A DNA stretch of 15,075 bases. Source: Bacteroidota bacterium (GTDB taxonomy: Bacteria; Bacteroidota; Bacteroidia; M30B66). The notes beneath the pieces were generated by a model. It saw only the letters and a program-made list of their open reading frames with translations. It did no database searches and was not told the origin of the DNA. Position 1 is the first letter of the stretch, and the number at the start of each line of letters is the position of its first letter. Shown piece after piece: positions 1 through 7,198 of this stretch. Both the position numbers and the translations under genes were made by a program. The DNA is taken from positions 1-15,075 of the forward strand of contig CANMGM010000029.1 of NCBI GenBank assembly GCA_947497195.1, in the 5' to 3' direction.

Positions 1-443
1 AACTGGGGTTGCGCTTCGTGGGAAAGGTCTCTCCGGCTCAACAGCATTTGCTCGAAGATTTGCCCATAAAACCCGAATACATTGGGCATGTTCCGCACCA
101 GACTTCCATTGAACACCTCATGAAAGCCCGCATTTTACTATTGGTTATTCCGAAAGTAACGAATAACCGCGGCATTTTAACGGGGAAATTTTTTGAATAC
201 CTCGCATCCGGCAAACCAATTCTCGCCATTGGGCCCTGCGATGGAGATTTGGCCGAAATCATAAGATCTACTGGCTGTGGCGAAATATTCGATTACGCCG
301 ACTGGGAAGGAATTAAAGCATTTGTGCGCCAAAATGCAGTTAGCGGCCAGGCTGCTAAACCACGCCCGGAAGCAGCGTTGTATTCGCGTCGTAGTCTTAC
401 AAAAAGACTCGCCTCAGTTCTGGAAATTTCTGAAGAGCGATGA
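1..443 (+). CDS. Glycosyltransferase, C-terminal part (GT4-like), 5' end outside window
   Basis: The reading frame is open through the left edge, so this is the last ~147 codons of a longer gene. The segment GILTGKFFEYLASGKPILAIG followed by DGDLAEIIRSTGCG matches the nucleotide-sugar-binding C-terminal half of GT-B fold, family-4-like glycosyltransferases, where the conserved Glu of the KxFEYLA stretch contacts the sugar nucleotide. In Bacteroidota such enzymes usually act in the cytoplasm on surface polysaccharide or glycan assembly. The donor and acceptor cannot be read from this fragment. The gene ends with TGA at 441-443 and is followed by the composite repeat at 483-568. The family call is fairly safe; the specific role is unknown. 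Confidence 0.8.
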   Translation, partial: LGLRFVGKVSPAQQHLLEDLPIKPEYIGHVPHQTSIEHLMKARILLLVIPKVTNNRGILTGKFFEYLASGKPILAIGPCDGDLAEIIRSTGCGEIFDYADWEGIKAFVRQNAVSGQAAKPRPEAALYSRRSLTKRLASVLEISEER

Positions 444-482
444 TACGATATCGGATTCGGAATAGAAAATTGAAACGTTGAT

Positions 483-568
483 CCGCCAGGGATTGAAGGA
501 GAAAGCCCGCAACCCGAAAGCGGAGCAATTCGGGTGAGGACTTGCACCGGAAAGCCCGCCCGTGGCGG
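483..568 (+). repeat. Composite palindromic intergenic element with two direct half-modules
   Basis: This 86-base non-coding element starts 39 bases after the glycosyltransferase stop. The outer arms CCGCCA (483-488) and TGGCGG (563-568) are exact reverse complements. Inside, ACCCGAA (512-518) and TTCGGGT (529-535) form a perfect 7-bp hairpin with a 10-base loop. Two related half-modules flank that hairpin: 490-510 and 538-559. Each begins GGA(C)TTG and ends in the identical decamer GAAAGCCCGC (501-510 and 550-559). A local hairpin CCGCC-CGT-GGCGG (556-568) would compete for the right outer arm. The architecture suggests a dispersed repeat or structured 3'-UTR RNA. I recall similar GGGATTGAAG/GAAAGCCCG sequences between genes in Bacteroidota genomes, but cannot confirm this here. 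No T-run follows, so a simple terminator is unlikely. Confidence 0.6.
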
Positions 569-809
569 CCAAACCATTAAAAAATTCAAAATGATTACAG
601 CGCAATCGCAGTTGGTTTTATAGGGGTCCACCACTCCTCCACCCCAGAGACAAGTTACGACATAGTCTTGGCTTAAGCGTTTCAAAATCTCAAAACGGAT
701 AATTGTTACGAACAGCTCTGTTTATAATTTGGTTGGAAAAAGGCGCTTTGATTGTGAATAGCTTTTTAGGAACTTTAAGCAGGGCGGGGACACGTGTTTC
801 CCTTTACAC
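569..809. other. Non-coding stretch with no recognisable gene
   Basis: Only short open frames occur here, and none shows protein-like composition or a recognisable family. A small hairpin is visible, GGGGT (623-627) with ACCCC (641-645), but no T-run follows it. No tRNA, rRNA or insertion-sequence ends are seen. The stretch lies between the composite repeat and the candidate promoter of the downstream secreted protein. Confidence 0.5.
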
Positions 810-836
810 TTGTGCTAATGTTTCCTAGTATTTTCG
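810..836 (+). promoter_or_regulatory. Weak candidate promoter for the Ig-like T9SS protein
   Basis: TTG at 810-812 is followed after 16 bases by TATTTTCG at 829-836, one mismatch from the Bacteroidota -7 consensus TAnnTTTG. Transcription would start near 843 and leave a leader of about 95 bases before the ATG at 939. The -7 box is imperfect and the spacing is one base short of the usual range, so this is tentative. Confidence 0.3.
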
Positions 837-938
837 CGCCACAAGCTATTCGATTCAGCAAATAGGCAATGCGAATTCAAGCCAATGTCCTTTTCCGAAG
901 CCAGAAAAACAAGTAACTTGCGCACACCTCGACAAACC

Positions 939-2726
939 ATGAACAAACGCTACCTTTTCCTTTTCGGTTTATTTTGCGCATTAAACGCCGCTGCTCAACT
1001 GCCCAATACAACGTGTGCCAACGCTATTCAAATCTGTTTCGATGATCCGGTTGGATATCCGGCAACCATTAACGCCGGAGCAGCAGAAACCGGACCCGAA
1101 TATGGTTGTTTAAATACACGCCCCAATCCGGCCTGGTTCTACTTTCAAGTAAGCACGCCGGGCGCTCATCAATTGTTTATCACAAATACGCAAAACAGAG
1201 ATCTCGATTTTATTATTTATGGCCCTTTCGCACCCGATAATCCCTGGTGCGATTCGCTTACAACCTTGAATACAGCAGATTGCAGTTACACCGGTGGAAC
1301 AACCGAAACGGCAAATTTCACATCGACAGCAAGCGGCGATGTTTACGTTTTACTCATAACCAATTATTCAAATCAACCAACGAATGTTAGCGTGGTGCAG
1401 AATGCCGGAACAGGGGCCTTCGATTGCAATTTCGTTGCACCCTGCGTTGTTAGCCAAGTTTTGGCTACTCCCGGAACCTGCGATACACTTAGTAATTCGT
1501 ACCAACTTAGCGGGCAGGTATGGAGCTTTAACGCCCCACAAAGTGGCACATTGACTGTGAGTGTTAACGGCCAAACGCAGGAATTTACCGCTCCATTTAA
1601 CAATCCTGTGCCCTTCTCATTCTCGAATTTACCCTCAACAGGCGTAGCAAACAACATAGCAGCTTCATTTTCAGCAGCAACTTGCACCGGAACGGGAACC
1701 TACATTGCACCAGCAAGTTGCATTCCCTGCCAGGCATCGCTTAGCAGCAACAGCCCAGTATGCCAGGGCGACACCATTGAGATTTTGACTAATTTCGAAG
1801 AACTGGCTACATACCAATGGGTAGGTCCTAATTTCTTCACTTCGGCACAAAAGAATCCAATACGCATTGCTAGCTCCGACTCGGCTTCGGGCGAATATAC
1901 CGTTCTTATTACAGGTCCGAATTGCATTTCGGAACGCTCGGTTTTAGTGGATGTAATCCAATCTCCACCGGCACAGGCCATTCAGCTAGTAAACCAGTTG
2001 TGTGAAGGCGAAATACTGTTCTTGAGCGCAGTCGATTATCCGGGTGCGGTATTTCAATGGAGCGGACCGAACAATTTTCAAGCAACAACTCGAAATACGC
2101 AGGTTAACAATGCAACACCTGCTGCAAGCGGCAATTACATCGTTTCTTTTACCGTAAATGGATGTATTGGCGCGCCCGACACCGTTGAGGCGCAAGTATT
2201 TACCGCACCCCAACTTGAGTTGGTCATTCCTCAGATAATCAACCCACAGGGAGGCAGCAGTATTTTTTATGTTAGCGCCCAGCCCGGTAATGTGTTTCAG
2301 TGGAATTTCATCGGGAATACCACGCTCATCAGCAATGTAACTTTTAGTTCGGCGAACGACACCGCATACATTTCTTGGGATGGCGGCGAAGGAACAATTG
2401 GCGCGCAGGTTATTGCTACAGATTCTAATGGCTGCACATCGGCTCCCGTGCAGGCGCTGAGCCAGGTTGTAATTCCATTGAGTACAGATATTTCAATGGA
2501 AAATGCGCCTGTGATTTTTCCTAATCCGGCAGAAGAAATTACCCGTTTACGAAATTTTCCGTCAGGTCGATTCGAAGTATATGACCTTACCGGAAAGCAA
2601 GTGAATGCAGGTGAAGTGAATGATGAAAATCTGATTCTAAACAGAAATGGACTCAAAGCCGGGCTCTACTGGATTAAACTAAGCAATGAAAAAGGAACAA
2701 CGCGACTAAAATTGGTGTGGCGGTAA
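939..2726 (+). CDS. Secreted multidomain protein with Ig-like repeats and T9SS type A sorting domain
   Basis: I start at ATG 939 (595 aa) because the encoded N-terminus MNKRYLFLFGLFCALNAAAQ is a classical Sec signal peptide with cleavage expected before Gln20. The in-frame ATG at 885 would put 18 polar residues ahead of it. Residues ~22-165 form a Cys-containing beta-rich region resembling the prepeptidase-C-like N-terminal domain of Bacteroidota surface proteins (DLDFIIYGPF, GDVYVLLITNYS). Residues ~264-341 and ~344-421 are two Ig/PKD-like repeats with parallel motifs (PVCQGDTIEI / QLCEGEILFL; YQWVGPNFF / FQWSGPNNF; SGEYTV / SGNYIV). A third PKD-like region spans ~425-511. Residues ~525-595 are a C-terminal sorting domain (FPNPAEE, YDLTGKQV, LKAGLYWIKL). 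The protein should cross the outer membrane through T9SS and be attached to the surface or released. Its function is unknown; adhesion is only a guess. Confidence 0.88.
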   Translation: MNKRYLFLFGLFCALNAAAQLPNTTCANAIQICFDDPVGYPATINAGAAETGPEYGCLNTRPNPAWFYFQVSTPGAHQLFITNTQNRDLDFIIYGPFAPDNPWCDSLTTLNTADCSYTGGTTETANFTSTASGDVYVLLITNYSNQPTNVSVVQNAGTGAFDCNFVAPCVVSQVLATPGTCDTLSNSYQLSGQVWSFNAPQSGTLTVSVNGQTQEFTAPFNNPVPFSFSNLPSTGVANNIAASFSAATCTGTGTYIAPASCIPCQASLSSNSPVCQGDTIEILTNFEELATYQWVGPNFFTSAQKNPIRIASSDSASGEYTVLITGPNCISERSVLVDVIQSPPAQAIQLVNQLCEGEILFLSAVDYPGAVFQWSGPNNFQATTRNTQVNNATPAASGNYIVSFTVNGCIGAPDTVEAQVFTAPQLELVIPQIINPQGGSSIFYVSAQPGNVFQWNFIGNTTLISNVTFSSANDTAYISWDGGEGTIGAQVIATDSNGCTSAPVQALSQVVIPLSTDISMENAPVIFPNPAEEITRLRNFPSGRFEVYDLTGKQVNAGEVNDENLILNRNGLKAGLYWIKLSNEKGTTRLKLVWR

Positions 2727-2811
2727 GCAGGGCCTGATGAGTTGTTAATCTGATGCAGGAACATGCTCACCATTCTGTAAACTTTTTTAGGACGAGTCAG
2801 CGTTTTTTATT

Positions 2812-2849
2812 GCCCCCCAATACCGTTAGCATTCATGGGAGGCTTTTTT
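2812..2849 (+). terminator. Intrinsic terminator after the Ig-like T9SS gene
   Basis: GCCCCCC (2812-2818) pairs with GGGAGGC (2837-2843) across an 18-base loop, with one C-A mismatch, and six Ts follow immediately (2844-2849). It lies 85 bases after the T9SS gene's stop and before the universal stress protein promoter, so it separates the two units. Confidence 0.6.
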
Positions 2850-2866
2850 ATTCCTTTTCGCTAAAT

Positions 2867-2899
2867 TTTGTTTTTTCTCATAAAAAATAGTTAGTTTAG
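2867..2899 (+). promoter_or_regulatory. Candidate promoter for usp-aminotransferase unit
   Basis: TTTG at 2867-2870, a 21-base spacer, then TAGTTTAG at 2892-2899, one mismatch from TAnnTTTG. The spacing fits the Bacteroidota -33/-7 promoter. The inferred start near 2906 would leave a leader of only about 20 bases to the ATG at 2926. Confidence 0.4.
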
Positions 2900-2925
2900 A
2901 ACTGCAAACCTAAACGCCTATTGCC

Positions 2926-3816
2926 ATGCTAAAACTCGATGTTAAACGGATTCTTATCCCAACCGATTTCTCGGAAACGGCCGATTTGGCTCTCGAACAT
3001 GCCTCACATATGGCAAAATTAACCGGTGCAGAGATTATCCTGCTGCATGTTGTAACATCGTATGCATTTAAAGCCAATCTACCAGAGGTTAACGACGACG
3101 ATGAGGCGTTTAATACTAAGCTGAGCGGTGCCGTTGGAGCAAAGCTCGATGAATATGTAGAATCGCTTAGCAGTAACTATGGCATGAAAGTAATTACTAA
3201 GGTGACTTATGGCAGTGTACGAGATGAGGTTGTGCGCATGGCCAACGACCTGGATGCCGACATTATTATTATCGGAACCCATGGCGTAAGCGGTATTCGT
3301 GAATTTTTTATGGGTAGCAATGCGTTCCGTATCGTTTCAGAAGCCGGCTGTCCGGTTCTCTCGGTGCAAAGGAGCGCACAAAAAATCGGATTTGAGAATA
3401 TCGTTGTACCAATCGACAATTCGTTTCATTCGCGCGAAAAAATTGGCCTGGCCATCCGCCTGGCAAACACATATAATGCACAGCTTCACATTTGCGGATT
3501 GCGTTCACATGATCACGACGATGCCGACTTGAATGCGAAGTTTCGGATGAAGATGAAACAGGTCGAAGATTATCTGACGGAGCGTGACATCCGGTTTACC
3601 GCCACCACCTTGTTCTGCAGCAATATCGCCACGGCCACGATGGAATTTGCCGCAGAAAAAGGAGCTGATCTGATTGTGATAATGAACGAGCAGGAAACCA
3701 ACACTACAGGTTTTTTCATGGGACCTTACGCACAACAGGTGGTGAATCATTCGTCGATTCCGGTAATTAGCATGAGGCCAACGAGTGGGTATATTAGCGG
3801 TGTAACGCCGTATTGA
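2926..3816 (+). CDS. Tandem-domain universal stress protein (UspA family)
   Basis: This 296-aa cytoplasmic protein is two Usp domains in tandem. Domain 1 (residues ~6-147) opens with RILIPTDFSETADLALEHA. It carries the complete ATP-binding signature G-2x-G-9x-G-S at G117, G120, G130 and S131, and ends GCPVLSV. Domain 2 (~157-288) opens with ENIVVPIDNSFHS and ends IPVISMRP. Its equivalent loop reads NEQETNTTGFFMGP and lacks the G-2x-G and G-S residues, so it probably does not bind ATP in the usual way. Tandem Usps of ~280-300 aa are common in Bacteroidota and are linked to stress and starvation. The TGA stop lies 5 bases before the ATG of the aminotransferase gene, so the two are probably cotranscribed. 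The stress or ligand sensed is unknown. Confidence 0.9.
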   Translation: MLKLDVKRILIPTDFSETADLALEHASHMAKLTGAEIILLHVVTSYAFKANLPEVNDDDEAFNTKLSGAVGAKLDEYVESLSSNYGMKVITKVTYGSVRDEVVRMANDLDADIIIIGTHGVSGIREFFMGSNAFRIVSEAGCPVLSVQRSAQKIGFENIVVPIDNSFHSREKIGLAIRLANTYNAQLHICGLRSHDHDDADLNAKFRMKMKQVEDYLTERDIRFTATTLFCSNIATATMEFAAEKGADLIVIMNEQETNTTGFFMGPYAQQVVNHSSIPVISMRPTSGYISGVTPY

Positions 3817-3821
3817 ATTTC

Positions 3822-5033
3822 ATGATAAACTCAGGCAGCGCCTCTCTCTCTCTTCGTTCATTATTTCTGAGGCATGTAGCTCAGACATCACCCGCGCCGC
3901 CCATGCTCGATGTGTCGCATGCCGAAGGTGTTTTTATTTACGACCAACATGGTAAATCCTACATCGATTTTATTTCGGGTATCGCCGTAAGCAATACCGG
4001 ACATCGGCATCCTAAAGTAATCGAGGCAATCCGCGAGCAATCCGAAAAATACCTGCACATAATGGTGTATGGCGAATTTATTCAGGGTCCGCAGGTGCAA
4101 CTTGCCCAAAAGATTAGCTCTTTATTACCCGAACCGCTGCAGTCGGTATACTTCGTGAATTCGGGTGCCGAAGCTACCGAAGGCGCATTGAAACTTGCCA
4201 AGCGTGCTACCGGCCGATCAAAAATGCTGGCTTTTCACAATGCTTACCACGGAAGTACTCATGGTGCATTGAGTGTTATGGGCTCCGATTACTTCAAACA
4301 AGGTTATGGGCCCTTGTTGCCGGGTGTTGGCTTTTTGCACTACAACGACTACGCCTCTCTCGAGTCTATCGACGAACAAACAGCCTGCGTAATTGTCGAA
4401 ACGATACAAGGTGAAGCCGGAGCCAAAGTGCCCGATGTTGCCTGGCTGCAGGCGCTCTCACAGCGTTGCCGCGAAATGGGTGCGTTGCTCATTCTCGATG
4501 AAATTCAAAGCGGCTTTGGCAGAACCGGAAAACTCTTCGCCTTCGAACACTTCGGTATTGTTCCCGACATTTTACTCATGGCCAAAGGAATGGGCGGAGG
4601 CATCCCCATCGGAGCATTCGTTTCTTCCAATACCTTGATGAGCAAATTGAGCCATGATCCGGTGCTTGGGCACATCACCACGTTCGGCGGAAATGCCCTG
4701 GCCTGCGCAGCTGCATTGGCAAGTCTGAATGCCATCCTCGATGAAAAGCTTATCGATAAAGTTGCGGCCAAGGAAGCTTTGATTCGTGAAAATCTAAAAC
4801 ATCCGGGCGTTGAAAAAATTCATGGCAAGGGCCTCATGCTGGCTGCCGAAATGAACAGCAATACCGAAGTTCTTAAAACAATGGAAGCCTGTTACCGCAG
4901 GGGATTAATTACCGACTGGTTTCTGTTTGCCGACAATTGTTTGCGTATTGCGCCTCCGCTAGTGATTACAGATGAAGAAATCCATAAGGCCTGCACCATA
5001 ATTAAGGATGCTATTACCGAGGTGCTATCCTAA
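3822..5033 (+). CDS. Class III PLP-dependent aminotransferase (acetylornithine/ornithine aminotransferase-like)
   Basis: This protein is 403 aa from ATG 3822. A TTG at 3813 would add three residues and overlap the usp stop, and I prefer the ATG. Family motifs are in the expected order: GKSYIDFISGIAVSNTGHRHP near the N-terminus; NSGAEATEGALKLAKRATGR, which forms the phosphate-binding turn; and LILDEIQSGFGRTG, with D226 contacting the PLP pyridine nitrogen and Q229 the ring hydroxyl. LLMAKGMGGGIPIGAF contains the Schiff-base lysine K255, and TTFGGNALACAAAL contributes the second phosphate contact. All key residues are present, so it should be active. Class III enzymes move an amino group from an omega- or alpha-amino donor to 2-oxoglutarate or pyruvate. 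The substrate is unclear, because no arginine, lysine or GABA pathway genes adjoin it. It follows usp by 5 bases and converges on nusB with 2 bases between stops. Confidence 0.88.
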   Translation: MINSGSASLSLRSLFLRHVAQTSPAPPMLDVSHAEGVFIYDQHGKSYIDFISGIAVSNTGHRHPKVIEAIREQSEKYLHIMVYGEFIQGPQVQLAQKISSLLPEPLQSVYFVNSGAEATEGALKLAKRATGRSKMLAFHNAYHGSTHGALSVMGSDYFKQGYGPLLPGVGFLHYNDYASLESIDEQTACVIVETIQGEAGAKVPDVAWLQALSQRCREMGALLILDEIQSGFGRTGKLFAFEHFGIVPDILLMAKGMGGGIPIGAFVSSNTLMSKLSHDPVLGHITTFGGNALACAAALASLNAILDEKLIDKVAAKEALIRENLKHPGVEKIHGKGLMLAAEMNSNTEVLKTMEACYRRGLITDWFLFADNCLRIAPPLVITDEEIHKACTIIKDAITEVLS

Positions 5034-5035
5034 TC

Positions 5036-5983
5036 TTATTCTAACAAGCCGCGACCTACCTTTTGTATACGGTTGTCGCGCTTGAAATCGGCTACGATTT
5101 TGTCGAGAATTCCGTTGATGAAATTCTTGCTTTGAGGACTTGAATAATCTTTTGACAATTCGATGTACTCATCGAGGCTTACTTTCACCGGAATTGAAGG
5201 AAACAGGCTCAATTCGCAGATAGCCATTTTCATTAAAATGATGTCCATCTTGGCAACGCGTTCAATCTCCCAATTCGCTGCTCGTTTCGAGATTTCCTGC
5301 TCAAATTCTTCGCTGTGCGAAACTGTTAACCGGAACAATTCTTTTGCAAATTTTCGATCCTCGTCTGATTCTTTCTGGAGAGGCAACAAGGTAAATTGCG
5401 AAGCATTCTCCTCCTTGATGAGCTTGATGGTTTTCAAAACACCACTCTGCATCAATTCAATTTCATCGAGCCAGTAAATGCTGCGTTCTTCAAGCAATTG
5501 TTCGATAAGCTCGGAAGGAAAAACGATGGTTTCGTAAATCCAGAACACCAGTTCGCGATCGTCTTCGAAACTTACCTGCGACTTGTTCAGGTAGGCAATA
5601 AATTGCTCTTCGTTGCGAAACTGCATGAATAGCTTACGAATCAAGTCCTGCTGCCCGGTCCAGTTGATTTTATGCTTCTCAAGCAACTGATTCAGTGCCG
5701 TATTCCGAACTACCGCCTGAATAACACGGTTATTTAAGAAATGTAAACTGGGATTTAAGTCCTCGGCGGTTGGCAAGTGCTTTTGCTTTCGCTCGTGGAT
5801 AAGCGTTTCGGCGGCATCTCTGAACTCCGATAGCAGAGACATATAAATGAGATACACATCATAGACCTTGTCGATGCTGTGAAACAACTCTTTTTCTCCA
5901 ATATGGATTTCGGTATTTCCGGATTGAAAAAAGGCGTAAAGTGTTTTAAGAACTTTTTCGCGGATGTGCCTTCTGTTCAGCAT
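5036..5983 (-). CDS. nusB: Transcription antitermination factor NusB, long Bacteroidota form
   Basis: NusB binds the boxA sequence of rRNA leaders together with NusE/S10 and assists antitermination during rRNA transcription. Residues 4-20 (RRHIREKVLKTLYAFFQ) match the first NusB helix. Residues ~212-300 carry the rest of the fold, including WEIERVAKMDIILMKMAICEL, the VSLDEYIELSKDYS stretch and the near-invariant FINGILDKI. The total is 315 aa against about 140 in typical NusB. Some 150-190 residues (~25-210, helical and rich in Glu, Leu and Phe) therefore separate the first helix from the remainder. Similar long NusB proteins are annotated in Bacteroidota. It starts 3 bases after the leucine dehydrogenase stop and is almost certainly cotranscribed with it. 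Confidence 0.9.
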   Translation of the reverse strand: MLNRRHIREKVLKTLYAFFQSGNTEIHIGEKELFHSIDKVYDVYLIYMSLLSEFRDAAETLIHERKQKHLPTAEDLNPSLHFLNNRVIQAVVRNTALNQLLEKHKINWTGQQDLIRKLFMQFRNEEQFIAYLNKSQVSFEDDRELVFWIYETIVFPSELIEQLLEERSIYWLDEIELMQSGVLKTIKLIKEENASQFTLLPLQKESDEDRKFAKELFRLTVSHSEEFEQEISKRAANWEIERVAKMDIILMKMAICELSLFPSIPVKVSLDEYIELSKDYSSPQSKNFINGILDKIVADFKRDNRIQKVGRGLLE

Positions 5984-5986
5984 AAA

Positions 5987-7099
5987 TTAAAACGACAGGC
6001 GTATGCGTCCAACTGAATCGATGCGTTGTTCGGCCAATCGTTTTGCCGCCTGGATGGTTGGAATGTTTTCGCGCTTGGCGATACCGAATACATTGCTTGC
6101 CGCATCAAAGATCCTTTCGGTTTTAGCATAGGCACGCTCGCGGTTATACCCTTCGAGCTCAATTGAAACGTTGATTAATCCGCCAGCATTGATGAGGAAA
6201 TCGGGAGCATACAATATTCCCTTTTCGCTGCACATTTTTCCGTGAAGATCTTCATCAGCCAGCTGGTTGTTTGCGGCTCCGGCGATAATGGCGCATTTCA
6301 GCTTTTCGAGCGAGGCACTATTTACAGACGCTCCAAGTGCACAGGGCGCGTAAATATCCATATCGAGGTCGAACATGGTTTCGGCATCGGCAACCATAAC
6401 TCCCGAAACTTTGCTGCTAACTGCGTTCAGGTTTTCGGAGTTGATATCGTTAATCCACACCTTAGCTCCGTCTTTTACGAGGTGCTCAACCAGACTTTGC
6501 CCCACTTTGCCGACACCTTGTACAAGCACCTTTTTGCCTGCGAGGCTTTCGTTGCCATACACTTCTTTGGCAGAAGCGCGCATCCCTAAAAACACACCAT
6601 ACGCTGTTACAGGCGAAGGATCGCCGCCACCGCCCAAAATTTCGGGCAAGCCTGTAACATGTTTGGTTTCCATCGCGATGTACTCGATATCGCGTGTGCC
6701 GATGTTAACGTCTTCGGCCGTGATATAACGCCCCGCAAGTCCGTTCACGAATTTACCGAAACGTCGCAACAGCGCTTCCGACTTCTGTGTTTTGGCATCG
6801 CCGATAATCACGGCCTTTCCACCACCGAGATTCAGTCCTGTAATGGCTGCCTTGTAAGTCATACCGCGCGAAAGACGCAAAACATCGGTTAATGCTTCTT
6901 CCTCGGTTTTGTAGGTCCACATGCGCGTACCGCCAAGAGCAGGCCCAAGGTGTGTATTGTGAATAGCAACAATCGCTTTAAGTCCCGTCGACTGATCGTA
7001 GAAGTGAACAACCTGTTCGTGCCCGCCGACTTCCATACCGCTGAGAGCGGATGCGACATCGCGTGCTTTTGCTGTGCTAAGTTCGGTGGTATTTGACAT
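5987..7099 (-). CDS. Leucine/valine (Glu/Leu/Phe/Val family) dehydrogenase
   Basis: This 370-aa enzyme is predicted to catalyse reversible NAD-dependent oxidative deamination of branched-chain amino acids to 2-oxo acids and ammonium. The catalytic segment MTYKAAITGLNLGGGKAVI supplies K83 and K95. Their 12-residue spacing equals that of the two active-site lysines of Bacillus leucine dehydrogenase, and D130 in TAEDVNIG is at the matching catalytic Asp offset. The Rossmann domain begins at about residue 188 with VLVQGVGKVGQ (G195, G197, G200). D218 after the second strand (VWINDIN) favours NAD over NADP. The C-terminal NAGGLINVSIELEGY motif is typical of the family. In the cell it would feed branched-chain 2-oxo acids to fatty acid synthesis or degradation. 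It heads a two-gene unit with nusB and has a well-formed promoter at 7199-7230. Substrate preference is inferred from family resemblance. Confidence 0.9.
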   Translation of the reverse strand: MSNTTELSTAKARDVASALSGMEVGGHEQVVHFYDQSTGLKAIVAIHNTHLGPALGGTRMWTYKTEEEALTDVLRLSRGMTYKAAITGLNLGGGKAVIIGDAKTQKSEALLRRFGKFVNGLAGRYITAEDVNIGTRDIEYIAMETKHVTGLPEILGGGGDPSPVTAYGVFLGMRASAKEVYGNESLAGKKVLVQGVGKVGQSLVEHLVKDGAKVWINDINSENLNAVSSKVSGVMVADAETMFDLDMDIYAPCALGASVNSASLEKLKCAIIAGAANNQLADEDLHGKMCSEKGILYAPDFLINAGGLINVSIELEGYNRERAYAKTERIFDAASNVFGIAKRENIPTIQAAKRLAEQRIDSVGRIRLSF

Positions 7100-7136
7100 G
7101 GGATCTTGATTTTTAGGCCTGTGTATTTATCCGGCT

Positions 7137-7163
7137 TTTGCAGCGCGGGAATTTCTATTTTTG
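7137..7163 (+). promoter_or_regulatory. Candidate promoter for the ABC exporter
   Basis: TATTTTTG (7156-7163) matches TAnnTTTG exactly, with TTTG upstream at 7137-7140. The 15-base spacer is shorter than the usual 17-23. Transcription would begin near 7170, about 80 bases before the ATG at 7251. It faces the opposite promoter at 7199-7230. Confidence 0.4.
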
Positions 7164-7198
7164 TGTGTCGCTTTTGGTTTGATTTTCCAAACGGGGCA

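Noticed and set aside
293..685. Minus-strand open frame of 130 codons across the glycosyltransferase end and the composite repeat
   Set aside because: It runs antisense to a real coding end and through the palindromic element, has no family-like motifs, and its Cys/Trp/Pro-rich composition looks non-coding.
723..766. Promoter-like TATAATTTG and TAGCTTTT sequences
   Set aside because: Neither fits TAnnTTTG with an acceptable -33 spacing; the site at 810-836 fits better, though still weakly.
885..938. Upstream ATG of the Ig-like T9SS gene
   Set aside because: The signal peptide begins exactly at the internal ATG 939; the extra 18 residues are polar and would displace it.
5047..5076. CGCGAC/GTCGCG inverted pair as a terminator for the aminotransferase gene
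   Set aside because: It lies within the nusB coding region, has a long loop and is not followed by a T-run in either direction.
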